From Rhodospirillales bacterium (GTDB taxonomy: Bacteria > Pseudomonadota > Alphaproteobacteria > Acetobacterales > Acetobacteraceae), in assembly GCA_947447625.1 (NCBI GenBank), contig CANFKS010000008.1, positions 1 through 61,114 of the forward strand: a DNA stretch of 61,114 nucleotides. Reading direction: 5' to 3'. The stretch's first letter is position 1, and each line of letters starts with the position of its first letter. A model generated the notes under the pieces. That model did no database searches, was not told the origin of the DNA, and worked only from the letters and a program-made list of their open reading frames with translations. Both the position numbers and the translations under genes were made by a program. Below, in pieces: positions 8,784 through 17,789 of the stretch.

Positions 8784-10208
8784 ATGAACGATCTCGTGTT
8801 GCGCAGCGATTGTGTGGTGACCCCGGATGGGGTGGTGGCTTGCGATATCGGGATCGTGGGCGAGCGGATTGTCGAGATCGGGGCAATGGGGAGCCTGACG
8901 GGGGCCAGGCTGATCGATCTGGTCGGCCGGATCGTGATGCCGGGAGGGATTGATCCGCACGTCCATTGTGATTGGCCGATGCCTTCAGGCGATGGCGAGG
9001 CGCCGGCGATGACGGAACCGGCGTCGGTGGTCAGCCGTGCGGCAGTGCATGGCGGGACGACGATGATGATCGATTTCGTGCGCTGCATCGACGGCGACAG
9101 CGTGGCCGATGCGATCGCGCGGCGCGATGCGGGATGGGTGGGTGCGTGCCATTGCGACTACGCGTTCCATCTGATGGTGGAAGGCGATATCGCGCCGCCC
9201 ATGCTGGAACAGGTTGGGGCGGCGATCGGCGCGGGGCATCCCACGGTCAAGATCTTCACGACCGACATCACACCGTCGCGCAAGGGGCGGATGGTCGATT
9301 TCGGCGACATCTGGGAGGTGTTCCAGGTGATTGCGGCGCAGGGTGGACTGGCGGTGATCCATGCTGAAGACAATGATATTGTGATGCACATGTATGCGAA
9401 GCTGTTCCGGGAGGGGCGGACGGCGTTCGAGAACATGGCGGAGGTGCATAATGCGTTGTCGGAGGATTTGTCGTTCCGCCGGGTGATCCGGTTGGCGGAA
9501 AGCGTGAAGGGCACGGCGCTTTACATGTTGCACACCTCGGCCGCGACCGGGGTGGCGGCGATCAGGGAGGCGAGGGGGCGGGGCATCCCGATCTACGGGG
9601 AGAGCCTGCACCAGTATATGCTCTACAATTCAGAGGACTACAAAAAGCCGAACGGGCAGATCTTCCATACCTACCCGTCGCTGAAATCGCCGGCGGACCA
9701 GGCGGCGCTGTGGGGCGGGACGCTGGATGGGTCGATCAACTGCGTGGCGACGGATGAGTTGTGCTGCACGTTGGCGCAGAAGACGCGGGGCGTGCGGATC
9801 GACGATGTGACGGGGGGCAATGCCGGGGTCGAGCCGCGGGTGGCCTTGATGTACACCGAGATGGTGGGGCGGCGGGGCTATTCGCTGCAGCGGTTTGTCG
9901 ATCTGGTGTCGAGCAATGCCGCCCGGATCATGGGGATGTATCCGCGCAAGGGGGCGATCGCGGTGGGGTCGGATGCGGATATCTGCGTGCTCGACCCGAC
10001 GCGGCGGCGGGTGATCACCGCGTCTGACCTGCATGAGACCGATTATACGCCGTGGGAGGGCTGGGAGGCGTATGCGTGGCCTTGTTTGACGGTGCTGCGG
10101 GGCAAGGTTGTGATGGAGGACGGCCGGTTGACGGGGGATGTTGCGGATGGGCGATGGGTATCCCGCGCGATCGATCCGGCGATCATCGCTGGTCCGGTTG
10201 CGCTTTGA
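8784..10208 (+). CDS. hydA: D-hydantoinase / dihydropyrimidinase
   Basis: Zinc amidohydrolase, 474 aa, hydrolysing hydantoins or dihydropyrimidines to N-carbamoyl amino acids. Metal ligands visible are DPHVH (His59, His61), the lysine expected to be carboxylated in HPTVKIFTT (Lys156), His193 in HAEDN, His250 in HTSAATG and Asp324 in VATDE. Asp is followed by Glu rather than the commoner His, seen in a subset of hydantoinases. The ATG at 8784 gives the usual short N-terminus (NDLVLRSDCVVTPDGV). The stop overlaps a TTG start of the next small ORF. Enantioselectivity is inferred from the neighbouring D-aminoacylase. Confidence 0.9.
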   Translation: MNDLVLRSDCVVTPDGVVACDIGIVGERIVEIGAMGSLTGARLIDLVGRIVMPGGIDPHVHCDWPMPSGDGEAPAMTEPASVVSRAAVHGGTTMMIDFVRCIDGDSVADAIARRDAGWVGACHCDYAFHLMVEGDIAPPMLEQVGAAIGAGHPTVKIFTTDITPSRKGRMVDFGDIWEVFQVIAAQGGLAVIHAEDNDIVMHMYAKLFREGRTAFENMAEVHNALSEDLSFRRVIRLAESVKGTALYMLHTSAATGVAAIREARGRGIPIYGESLHQYMLYNSEDYKKPNGQIFHTYPSLKSPADQAALWGGTLDGSINCVATDELCCTLAQKTRGVRIDDVTGGNAGVEPRVALMYTEMVGRRGYSLQRFVDLVSSNAARIMGMYPRKGAIAVGSDADICVLDPTRRRVITASDLHETDYTPWEGWEAYAWPCLTVLRGKVVMEDGRLTGDVADGRWVSRAIDPAIIAGPVAL

Positions 10209-10471
10209 TCTCGGATGCCGAGATCCGGGGATTGATTGCTGATTGTCTCGTGGTGTGGGGTGTGCCGGGTTCGGTGGCCGCAAGCGAGGCGGGGATCGAC
10301 GTTGCTGGGCGCTGCATGGTCCGGGCTGGAGCGGCGCCGAGCCGGTGGTTCGTGACGGTTGAGGGGCGGACTCGGCCGGTGCCGTCGGTTGTGGCGCTGT
10401 TGTCGGCGGTACGGCGGGGGTTGGGGGTGGCCGCCGGCGGGCGTGCGGTGGTTGGCGCGGGGGCGGCCTGA
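10205..10471 (+). CDS. Small protein of unknown function between hydantoinase and CobW
   Basis: An 88-codon ORF with a probable TTG start at 10205, overlapping the hydantoinase stop (TTGA), and ending one base before the GTG of the CobW gene. The product has no TM helix or signal. It begins ISDAEIRGLIADCLVVWG, has RWFVTVEG in the middle and an alanine/glycine-rich tail. Tight packing on both sides and G-rich third positions like the neighbours argue it is translated. I do not recognise the family. It could be an accessory or chaperone-like partner of the hydantoinase or the GTPase (inference). Confidence 0.6.
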   Translation: MISDAEIRGLIADCLVVWGVPGSVAASEAGIDVAGRCMVRAGAAPSRWFVTVEGRTRPVPSVVALLSAVRRGLGVAAGGRAVVGAGAA

Positions 10472-11425
10472 GTGGACGCGATTCCGGTTTCGGTGGTCAC
10501 CGGGTTTCTCGGCAGCGGCAAGACGACGCTGATATCGCGGATCCTGCGCGATCCGGAGTTCGCGCGGACGGCGGTGATCGTCAACGAGTTTGGGGAGATC
10601 GGACTTGATCATGATCTGATTGTGGGGGGCGATGAGACGCTGTTGAGCCTGTCGACGGGGTGCCTGTGTTGTGCGGTGCGCAGCGACCTTGTGACCACGC
10701 TGCTCGACCTGGAGCGGCGTCGGGTGGCGGGGGAGGTTGCGTTCGAGCGGGTGCTGATCGAGACCTCGGGGCTGGCGGACCCGGCGCCGATCCTGCACGC
10801 CTTGATGACGGATGCGGCGCTGGGCGCGCGGTTTCGGTTGGGCCTGGTGGTGGTGCTGGTTGACGCCGTGCTGGGCGAGGCGACGCTGGGGGCGCATGTC
10901 GAGGCGCGGCGGCAGGTGGGGTTCGCGGATGTGGCAGTGGTCACCAAGACCGACGTGGCGCCGGCTGGGGCGGGGCTTGTGGCGGCGATTGCGGCGGCCC
11001 ATCCGGGGTTGGCACTGCGAACCGATGTGCCCGATATCGCAGAATTATTCGCGCCGAGCGTGGGGCAGGTCAGCGATGCGCTCGCGCGGCATACGCCGGG
11101 GGTCGGGGCGTGTCTGATCCGCAGGACACGGCCGTTGCCGGCCCTGGCATTGACGCTGCTGCTCGAAGCGTTGGCGGAGCAATGCGGGCCGCGGATGTTG
11201 CGCTTCAAGGGGTTGTTCGACGTCAGGGAGGCGCCGGGGCGGCCGGCGGTTGTGCATGCGGTGCAGCATGTGGTCTCGCCGGTCACGTTTCTCGATGCGT
11301 GGCCCGGGATGGCGCGCGACAGTCGCGCTGTTGTGATCGGGGTGGGCATACCGCCGCATTTCCCGGCGCGCCTGCTCGATGCGATATGCGCCGAGGTGGA
11401 AGACGAGATGCAGCGAGCCGGTTGA
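10472..11425 (+). CDS. CobW/P47K-family GTPase, putative metallochaperone
   Basis: COG0523-type GTPase, 317 aa, GTG start directly after the upstream stop. P-loop GFLGSGKTT is at residues 11-19, NEFGEIGLDH follows as the second conserved block, and the metal-binding CxCC appears in STGCLCCAVR. TKTD is the guanine-specificity motif. The CobW C-terminal domain is present but compact. Members deliver zinc, cobalt or iron to target metalloenzymes. Sitting in one transcription unit with a zinc-dependent hydantoinase, it may metallate that enzyme (inference from position). Confidence 0.85.
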   Translation: MDAIPVSVVTGFLGSGKTTLISRILRDPEFARTAVIVNEFGEIGLDHDLIVGGDETLLSLSTGCLCCAVRSDLVTTLLDLERRRVAGEVAFERVLIETSGLADPAPILHALMTDAALGARFRLGLVVVLVDAVLGEATLGAHVEARRQVGFADVAVVTKTDVAPAGAGLVAAIAAAHPGLALRTDVPDIAELFAPSVGQVSDALARHTPGVGACLIRRTRPLPALALTLLLEALAEQCGPRMLRFKGLFDVREAPGRPAVVHAVQHVVSPVTFLDAWPGMARDSRAVVIGVGIPPHFPARLLDAICAEVEDEMQRAG

Positions 11426-11457
11426 ATGCGACTCGTGGCATCCGGCACACTGGGTTC

Positions 11458-12423
11458 ATGCTCAATCGTCGCACCCTGCTCGCCGGCGCGCCCCTGGTGG
11501 CCGCATCCCCCGCTCTCTCGGCGTCCCCGCCGGAGAGTTTCCCCAAATTCGTCGAAGGCGTGAAGGCTGAGGCGACCCGCGCCGGCATCAGCAAGGCGAC
11601 CCTCGACAAGGCGTTCAAGGGCGTTGTGGTGAACCAGCGGGTGATCGATCTCGATCGCAAGCAGCCGGAGTTTACCCTGACCTGGGACCAATATCGCAGC
11701 CGTGTGGTCTCGGAGGGGCGGATAGCGAAGGGGCGGGATCTGTTCGTCAAGCATCGCGGGCTGCTGGCGCGGGTGACGGAAAAATACGGCGTGGGTCCGG
11801 TACCGATCATGGGCATATGGGGGCTCGAATCGGATTACGGCGCGTCGACCGGCGGGTTCCATGTGATCGAGGCGTTGGCGACCTTGGCATGGGAGGGACG
11901 GCGGGCGGCGTTTTTCCGGGGTGAGTTGATGGATGCGCTGAAAATCATCGAGGCCGGGGACATCACACCGGAGCGGATGACCGGGTCCTATGCCGGGGCG
12001 ATGGGTCAGCCGCAGTTTATGCCGGATTCCTACCTGAAATTCGCGGTCGATTTCTCCGGTAGGGGCAAGCGCGATATCTGGAACGATCCAGGGGATATTT
12101 TCGGCTCAGTGGCGAATTATCTTGCGAAGTCGGGCTGGAACGGGGCGCTGCCGTGGGGCGTGTCGGCCCGGTTGCCGGCGGGGTTTGATGCGGCGCTGGC
12201 GGGACGGGACAACCGCAGGAAGGTTGCGGATTGGGCGAAGCTCGGCGTGGTGGCGGGGCGGGTTTTGCCACCCGAGACGATGGTGGCGGTCATCCTGCCG
12301 GGCGGCGCTGGGGGCGAGGCTTATTTGGCCTGCCATCCGAATTTCCTGGCGATCCGGCGATACAATCCGTCTGATTTCTATTGCATCTCGGTCGGACTGA
12401 TCGGCGAGCGGGTGACGGCGTGA
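11458..12423 (+). CDS. mltB: Lytic murein transglycosylase (MltB family)
   Basis: Periplasmic peptidoglycan lytic transglycosylase, 321 aa, SLT_2/MltB type. The ATG at 11458 starts a signal sequence (LNRRTLLAGAPLVAASPALSA). The catalytic glutamate is Glu124 in GIWGLESDYG. The downstream block GSYAGAMGQPQFMPDSYLKFAVD is the conserved MltB substrate-groove motif, and DIFGSVANYL follows. No C-terminal peptidoglycan-binding domain is present. The stop overlaps the GTG start of the RlpA gene (GTGA), so the two cell-wall genes are coupled. Confidence 0.92.
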   Translation: MLNRRTLLAGAPLVAASPALSASPPESFPKFVEGVKAEATRAGISKATLDKAFKGVVVNQRVIDLDRKQPEFTLTWDQYRSRVVSEGRIAKGRDLFVKHRGLLARVTEKYGVGPVPIMGIWGLESDYGASTGGFHVIEALATLAWEGRRAAFFRGELMDALKIIEAGDITPERMTGSYAGAMGQPQFMPDSYLKFAVDFSGRGKRDIWNDPGDIFGSVANYLAKSGWNGALPWGVSARLPAGFDAALAGRDNRRKVADWAKLGVVAGRVLPPETMVAVILPGGAGGEAYLACHPNFLAIRRYNPSDFYCISVGLIGERVTA

Positions 12424-13316
12424 GGCGGTGGGGTCCGGTCGTTCTGCTGGGCGGGCTGATCCTCGCGCTGGGCGGCTGCAAAACGCCGGATCAGCCGGCG
12501 GCGGCGCAGTATTTGCTGGGGCGGCCCTATCAGCTTGATGGCGTGTGGCGCTATCCGCGCGAGGATTTCGCGCTCAACGAAACCGGGCTGGCGATGGTCT
12601 ATGAGCGGCGCGGCGCCACCATGTCGGGCGAGGCGTTCGATGGGTCGGCCCTGGCGGCGGCGCATCCGACGGTGCAGCTGCCGGCGTTGGCGCGGGTGAC
12701 GAATTTGGAGAACGGCCGGCAGATCCTGGTGCGGGTGAATGATCGGGGCCCCGACAACGCGGGGCGCTCGCTCGGGCTGACGCGTCGGGCAAGCGAGTTG
12801 CTCGGCGCGGCAGGGACGACGGCGCTGCGGATACGGATGGAGGTGATGGAGGCCGAAAGCCGGCGAATGGCAGGCGATGCGCGGCCCGAGATGCCGGCGC
12901 TCGCGGTCAAGACCGCCCCGTCGGGCGCTGTGCAGGCGGAAAGCCTGGCGCCCCCGCCGGGCAGTGCCCAAGCGAGCCGGGTGCAGCAGGCTGCGGCAGC
13001 ACCTGCGGTGCAGGCGGGCGCCAGGCTGTCAGGCGCGGATGCGGTGCCGCTGCGGCTGCCCGAGGCGGTGACGCAGGTTCAGGCGCGGCCGGGCCAACTC
13101 GCCGTCGAATGCGGTGGGTTCAGCCAGCCGGATTATGCCAATGCGCAGCGCGAGCGGCTGGCCCGGCTTGGCGCCTATATCACGACGGACTACTACGCGC
13201 CGCGGGACCGTGCGTTTATCGTGCGGCTCGGACCGTTCCGCGATGTCGCTTCCGCCGAGGCGGCGATGCGCCGGGCGCTGCCACTGGTGCCTGACGCGCG
13301 GATCGTTGTGGAGTAG
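12420..13316 (+). CDS. rlpA: RlpA-like lipoprotein with SPOR domain
   Basis: Septal-ring RlpA family protein, 298 aa. GTG start at 12420; the N-terminus is a lipoprotein signal with lipobox LGGC (Cys20). Residues about 55-135 form the double-psi barrel, with VNDRGPDNAGRSLGLTRRAS containing the conserved RVNDRGP-type motif. A low-complexity Ala/Pro/Gln linker follows, then a C-terminal SPOR domain (FSQPDYANAQRERL through FRDVASAEAAM) that binds denuded septal glycan. In line with its neighbours it acts in envelope remodelling at division. Confidence 0.88.
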   Translation: MRRWGPVVLLGGLILALGGCKTPDQPAAAQYLLGRPYQLDGVWRYPREDFALNETGLAMVYERRGATMSGEAFDGSALAAAHPTVQLPALARVTNLENGRQILVRVNDRGPDNAGRSLGLTRRASELLGAAGTTALRIRMEVMEAESRRMAGDARPEMPALAVKTAPSGAVQAESLAPPPGSAQASRVQQAAAAPAVQAGARLSGADAVPLRLPEAVTQVQARPGQLAVECGGFSQPDYANAQRERLARLGAYITTDYYAPRDRAFIVRLGPFRDVASAEAAMRRALPLVPDARIVVE

Positions 13317-13374
13317 AAGGGCGCAAATCCGGCCCATTCGCTTGCCCGGGTTTGACCAGAGGAGAATAGCCGTG

Positions 13375-14601
13375 ATGGATCGTCGTCGGTTGCTGCTGTC
13401 CGCCACTGCGCTGGCGGTATCGAGCCCCGTGTTCGCGCAGGTGCCGCACAAGCCGGTACCGGCCAAGCCGCCGGCCGCGCCGGTCCGTCCTCGCAAGGCG
13501 GCAGAAACGGTGCCGGCCGGAACGCCGGCGACGACGCCGCTCGGGCCGCTGGATACCCAAGCGAAATTTGCTGTGGCGGTCGATTTCGCGACCGGGGCGA
13601 CGCTGCTGGACAAAGATGCGGATGTCTCGATGACACCGTCGTCCATGACCAAGCTGATGACCGCCTATATCGTCTATTCGATGTTGCGGGCGGGGCGGCT
13701 CAAGCTCGACGGGGAGTTGACGGTCAGCGAGCGGGCATGGCGGATGGGCGGGTCAAAGATGTTCGTGCAGATCGGCACGCAGGTGAAGGTGGAGGACCTG
13801 ATCCGCGGCATGATCATCCAATCCGGCAATGACGCCTGTATCGTGCTGGCCGAGGGGATTGCGGGGTCGGAGGAGCAGTTCGCGGAATTGATGAATGCCA
13901 AGGGCAAGGAGATCGGGCTCGAACGCAGCACCTTCCGCAATGCCACGGGTTGGCCGCACCCGGAGCATCGGATGAGCGTGCGCGATATCGCGGTCCTGGC
14001 GCGGCGGCTGATCCAGGATTTTCCGGAATACTATAAGTATGATGCTGAAAAAAACTTTAAATACAATAACATAGATCAGGAAAACCGCAACACCCTGGTG
14101 CAGAAGGGCACCGCCGATGGGCTCAAGACCGGGCATACCGACGATGGTGGCTACGGCATGGTGGTGAGTGCGGCGCGCGGTGGACGGCGGAGCATTGTGG
14201 TGATCAACGGGTTGAATTCCATGCGTCAGCGTGCCGAGGAGGCCGAGCGCCTGCTGGATTGGACGTTCCGCGAATTCGAGAACGTGACCTTGTTTACTGC
14301 GGGCGATACGGTGGAGCAGGCGCCGGTGTGGCTTGGTATGGCGCCGCGCGTGCCGCTGGTCGGCGGGCGGGACCTGGTGGTGACGATGCCGCGGGGGTGG
14401 CGGAACAAGGCGAAGGTGATGATCGAATATACCTCGCCGCTGCCGGCGCCGGTTGTGCGGGGCACCACGGTGGGCCGCTTGTCGGTCACGGGTGCGGGGA
14501 TGCCGGATCTGTCGATCCCGTTGCTGGCCGGCGCCGATGTTGGGCGGCAGGGGTTGACAGCCCGGGCCATGACGATGCTCGGCCGCATGGTCGGCGGCTG
14601 A
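13375..14601 (+). CDS. D-alanyl-D-alanine carboxypeptidase (PBP5/6 family)
   Basis: Serine DD-carboxypeptidase of peptidase family S11, 408 aa. AGAGGAGAA precedes the ATG at 13375 by about 9 nt. Signal peptide MDRRRLLLSATALAVSSPVFA is followed by a Pro/Ala-rich spacer. The three active-site motifs are S90-M-T-K93, S150-G-N152 and K251-T-G253. The C-terminal beta-rich domain of PBP5 type is present. Codons 221-236 form an A/T-rich pocket in otherwise G/C-rich coding DNA. It heads the dac-tmk-holB-metG-tatD run common in Alphaproteobacteria. Confidence 0.93.
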   Translation: MDRRRLLLSATALAVSSPVFAQVPHKPVPAKPPAAPVRPRKAAETVPAGTPATTPLGPLDTQAKFAVAVDFATGATLLDKDADVSMTPSSMTKLMTAYIVYSMLRAGRLKLDGELTVSERAWRMGGSKMFVQIGTQVKVEDLIRGMIIQSGNDACIVLAEGIAGSEEQFAELMNAKGKEIGLERSTFRNATGWPHPEHRMSVRDIAVLARRLIQDFPEYYKYDAEKNFKYNNIDQENRNTLVQKGTADGLKTGHTDDGGYGMVVSAARGGRRSIVVINGLNSMRQRAEEAERLLDWTFREFENVTLFTAGDTVEQAPVWLGMAPRVPLVGGRDLVVTMPRGWRNKAKVMIEYTSPLPAPVVRGTTVGRLSVTGAGMPDLSIPLLAGADVGRQGLTARAMTMLGRMVGG

Positions 14602-14607
14602 GAGACG

Positions 14608-15231
14608 GTGACACCGGGACGGTTCATTACCCTTGAGGGCGGCGAGGGTGGAGGCAAGTCAACCCAGGCACGCCTGCTGGCGGACAAATTGGCAGCGCGG
14701 GGGCTGCCGGTGCTTCTGACGCGCGAGCCGGGGGGCGCGCCGGGGGCGGAAGTGTTGCGAAATCTGCTGCTTGGCGGCAGTGTTTCATGGTCTCCGGCAG
14801 CGGAAACGCTGCTGCATTTCGCGGCTCGGACCGAGCATGCCGAAAAGACGATCCGCCCGGCGCTGGCGGCCGGGATATGGGTGGTATCTGATCGGTTTTA
14901 TGACAGCACCATGGTTTATCAAGGCTGGGGGCTCGGCAGCGACCGGGCAGCGATCACGAGGTTGATCGGGCTGCTCGGGCTGGTGCCGGATTTGACGCTG
15001 GTGCTCGATGTGACGGTGGAGACAACAATGGCGCGCCTCGCAAGCCGCGGTGCGGCGGCGGATCGCTATGAGCGGCTGGGGGCGCCGTTTTTCGCCCGTA
15101 TTCGTGAGGGGTTCCAGGCTGTGGTGGCGGGCGAGCCCAACCGGTGCGTGATGCTGGATGGAACGCCGAATGAAGCGCATGTGGCCTCCTCGGTGATGGC
15201 TGCCGTGTGCGGCCGGTTCACGCTGTTATGA
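14608..15231 (+). CDS. tmk: Thymidylate kinase
   Basis: dTMP kinase, 207 aa, GTG start 6 nt after the dac stop. P-loop GGEGGGKSTQ at residues 10-19, the TREPGG motif and DRFYDSTMVYQG (DR-Y/F type dTMP site) are all intact. The lid region RGAAADRYE is short. It converts dTMP to dTDP. Its TGA overlaps the ATG of holB. Confidence 0.95.
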   Translation: MTPGRFITLEGGEGGGKSTQARLLADKLAARGLPVLLTREPGGAPGAEVLRNLLLGGSVSWSPAAETLLHFAARTEHAEKTIRPALAAGIWVVSDRFYDSTMVYQGWGLGSDRAAITRLIGLLGLVPDLTLVLDVTVETTMARLASRGAAADRYERLGAPFFARIREGFQAVVAGEPNRCVMLDGTPNEAHVASSVMAAVCGRFTLL

Positions 15232-16253
15232 GCGCACTGGAACCGCGGGCGAACCCGTATCTGCGCGGCCATGAAGCGGCCGAGGCGCTGGTCGCCGAGG
15301 CGTTGCGCGGCGGGCGGTTTCATCATGCCTGGCTCATCACCGGGCCGCCTGGGATCGGCAAGGCTAGCTTTGCCTTCAGGTTTGCCCGGCGCCTGCTGGC
15401 TGGGGTAGGGCAGGGGGCTGATCTCTCCTTGCCCGGGACCGACCCGGTGTTTCGCCGCGTGGCGGTGGGCAGCCATGCCGATCTGCTGACGATCGAGCGG
15501 GAGATCAACGTCAAGACCAAACGGATGCGGACCGAGATTGTGGTCGAGAACGCGCGGGAAATCCCGGCCTTCATGCACCTGACGCCGGCCGAAGGGGGCT
15601 GGCGTGTGGTTGTGGTGGATGGGGCGGAGGATCTGAACCGCAATGCCGCCAACGCGCTGTTGAAGGTGCTGGAAGAGCCGCCGGCGCGCGCGGTGCTGCT
15701 GCTGACCTGCTCGGCGCCGGGGCGGCTGCTGCCGACACTGCGCAGCCGCTGCCGCCGTCTTGGGTTGGCGCCGCTCGGCGAAGCGGCAATGGGCGATGCG
15801 TTGGAGCACTATCTGCCGCAGATCGACGCGGACGCACGGGCCCGGCTGGCGATGCTGGCAGAGGGGTCGGTCGGTCGCGCCCTCGACCTCGCCGGGGGCG
15901 GCGGCGTCGCGATGGCGGACCTGGTCGGCGAAGTGCTGGCCGCGGTGCCGGACCTGCCGGTGATGCGCGCGCACCAGGTCGCTGACCGGATCGGGCGCGA
16001 CGAGGATGCATTCTCGACGTTCATGGACATGCTGCGCGCGGGGCTTGCGGCAGCGGTGCGTGATGCCGCGCGGGGGCGGGCCGATCCGGATCAATCGCGG
16101 TTGCTGGGGCTGCGGCCCCTTGATGCGTGGGTCGACGTGTGGCACGCGCTAACTCGGCTTCAGAATGAGACCGAAGGCGCCCACCTGGACAAGCGCCAGG
16201 CGCTTGTCGAAGGCTTCGCGCTGTTGGCCGGCAAATCCCCAGGATTCCCATGA
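15228..16253 (+). CDS. holB: DNA polymerase III delta' subunit
   Basis: Clamp-loader subunit, 341 aa, ATG overlapping the tmk stop (ATGA). Walker A reads TGPPGIGKAS, NAANALLKVLEEPP is the hallmark delta'/tau block, and LRSRCRRL carries the SRC arginine-finger motif. The zinc-module cysteines found in some delta' proteins are not apparent. ATG of metG overlaps its stop. Confidence 0.92.
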   Translation: MSALEPRANPYLRGHEAAEALVAEALRGGRFHHAWLITGPPGIGKASFAFRFARRLLAGVGQGADLSLPGTDPVFRRVAVGSHADLLTIEREINVKTKRMRTEIVVENAREIPAFMHLTPAEGGWRVVVVDGAEDLNRNAANALLKVLEEPPARAVLLLTCSAPGRLLPTLRSRCRRLGLAPLGEAAMGDALEHYLPQIDADARARLAMLAEGSVGRALDLAGGGGVAMADLVGEVLAAVPDLPVMRAHQVADRIGRDEDAFSTFMDMLRAGLAAAVRDAARGRADPDQSRLLGLRPLDAWVDVWHALTRLQNETEGAHLDKRQALVEGFALLAGKSPGFP

Positions 16254-17785
16254 AACCAAAATTCTATGTCACGACACCCATCTATTACGTCAACGATGTC
16301 CCGCATATCGGGCATGCCTACACCACGCTGGCCTGCGATGTGTTGGCGCGCTGGAAGCGGTTGGACGGGTTCGATGTGTTTTTTCTCACCGGCACCGACG
16401 AGCACGGCCAGAAGGTGGAGAAGGCGGCTGAAGCAGCGGGGGTGAGCCCGCAGGCGTTTGTCGATCGGGTGAGCGTTGCGTTCCGCGAGATGGCGGCGGT
16501 GATGGGGGTGTCGAACGATGACTTCATCCGCACCACGGAGCAACGGCACAAGGCGTCGAGCGCGGAATTGTGGCAGCGTCTGGTCGCGTCGGGCGACATC
16601 TATCTGGGCGGCTACGAGGGCTGGTATGCCGTGCGCGACGAGGCGTTCTACGACGAGGACGAACTGCGCAGCCTGGCCGATGGCAGCAAGGTTGCACCCT
16701 CGGGGGCGCCGGTGGAATGGGTGGTGGAGCCGTCCTATTTCTTCCGGCTGTCGGCATGGCAGGAGCGCCTGTTGGCGTTCTATGAGGCCAATCCAGGCTA
16801 TATCGCGCCGGAAAGCCGTCGCAACGAGGTCTTGAGTTTTGTCAGGGGCGGGCTGCGCGACCTGTCGGTTTCCCGCACGAGCTTCACTTGGGGCATCCCG
16901 GTGCCGGGTGACGAGAAGCACATCATGTATGTGTGGCTTGACGCGCTGCAGAACTATGTGACGGCAACCGGGTTCCCGGATGCCGAGGCCGGACGGGCCG
17001 CGTTCTGGCCGGCGGATCTGCATATGGTGGGCAAGGATATCCTGCGGTTCCACACCGTGTATTGGCCAGCCTTCCTGATGTCGGCCGGCCTGCCGACGCC
17101 CAAGCGGGTGTTCGCCCATGGCTGGTGGACGATCGAGGGCGAAAAAATGTCAAAGTCGCTCGGCAACGTGATCGCGCCGGCGGATCTTGTGAATGCGTTC
17201 GGGCTCGATGCGGTGCGCTACTTCCTGCTGCGCGAGGTGCCCTTCGGAAACGATGGAAATTTCAGCCGCAAGGCGTTGGTTTCTCGGCTTAATGTCGAAC
17301 TGGCGAATGACCTCGGCAATTTGGCGCAGCGCTCGCTCAGCCTGATTGCGCGAAATTGTGGCGGCGTGGTGCCGGCGCGCGGACCGGAAACAGAGGAGGA
17401 CGCGGTGCTGCTGCGCGCGGCAGAGGCCCTCCCCGGGCTGCTGCGGCAGCGGATGGATGTCCAGGGGTTCGGCGATGCGCTGGAGGATGTCTGGAAAGTG
17501 ATCCGCGCCGGCAACGGCTATATCGACCGCCAGGCGCCATGGGCATTGAAAAAAACCGATGTCGAGCGGATGGGCCACGTGCTTCGTGTGCTGGCCGATG
17601 TGCTGAGGCAGGTTTCCACCGTGCTGCAGCCGGTGATGCCGACGAGCATGGCCAAGATGTTGGACCAGCTCGGTGTGCCATCCAATGCGCGGGACCTCGC
17701 CGCGCTCGATACGCCGCTGGCGGAGGGCACAACGCTGCCGGCGCCGCAGGGTGTGTTTCCACGGTTTGTTGAAGAGGCTTCGTAG
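16250..17785 (+). CDS. metG: Methionyl-tRNA synthetase
   Basis: Class I tRNA ligase, 511 aa, cytosolic. PHIGHAY (HIGH motif) is at residues 18-24 and KMSKS at 299-303. The connective peptide keeps YEGWYAVRDEAFYDEDEL but has Ala/Asp where zinc-binding MetRS have cysteines, so it belongs to the cysteine-free short form common in Alphaproteobacteria. No C-terminal tRNA-binding/dimerisation domain is present. Overlaps holB by 4 nt. Confidence 0.95.
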   Translation: MKPKFYVTTPIYYVNDVPHIGHAYTTLACDVLARWKRLDGFDVFFLTGTDEHGQKVEKAAEAAGVSPQAFVDRVSVAFREMAAVMGVSNDDFIRTTEQRHKASSAELWQRLVASGDIYLGGYEGWYAVRDEAFYDEDELRSLADGSKVAPSGAPVEWVVEPSYFFRLSAWQERLLAFYEANPGYIAPESRRNEVLSFVRGGLRDLSVSRTSFTWGIPVPGDEKHIMYVWLDALQNYVTATGFPDAEAGRAAFWPADLHMVGKDILRFHTVYWPAFLMSAGLPTPKRVFAHGWWTIEGEKMSKSLGNVIAPADLVNAFGLDAVRYFLLREVPFGNDGNFSRKALVSRLNVELANDLGNLAQRSLSLIARNCGGVVPARGPETEEDAVLLRAAEALPGLLRQRMDVQGFGDALEDVWKVIRAGNGYIDRQAPWALKKTDVERMGHVLRVLADVLRQVSTVLQPVMPTSMAKMLDQLGVPSNARDLAALDTPLAEGTTLPAPQGVFPRFVEEAS

Positions 17786-17789
17786 TCCA

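Noticed and set aside
17427-17434. CCCTCCCC octamer as evidence against the terminus model
   Set aside because: A single wrong-strand KOPS-like octamer among many; short motifs follow base skew and exceptions are expected. Recorded because it counts against strict polarity.
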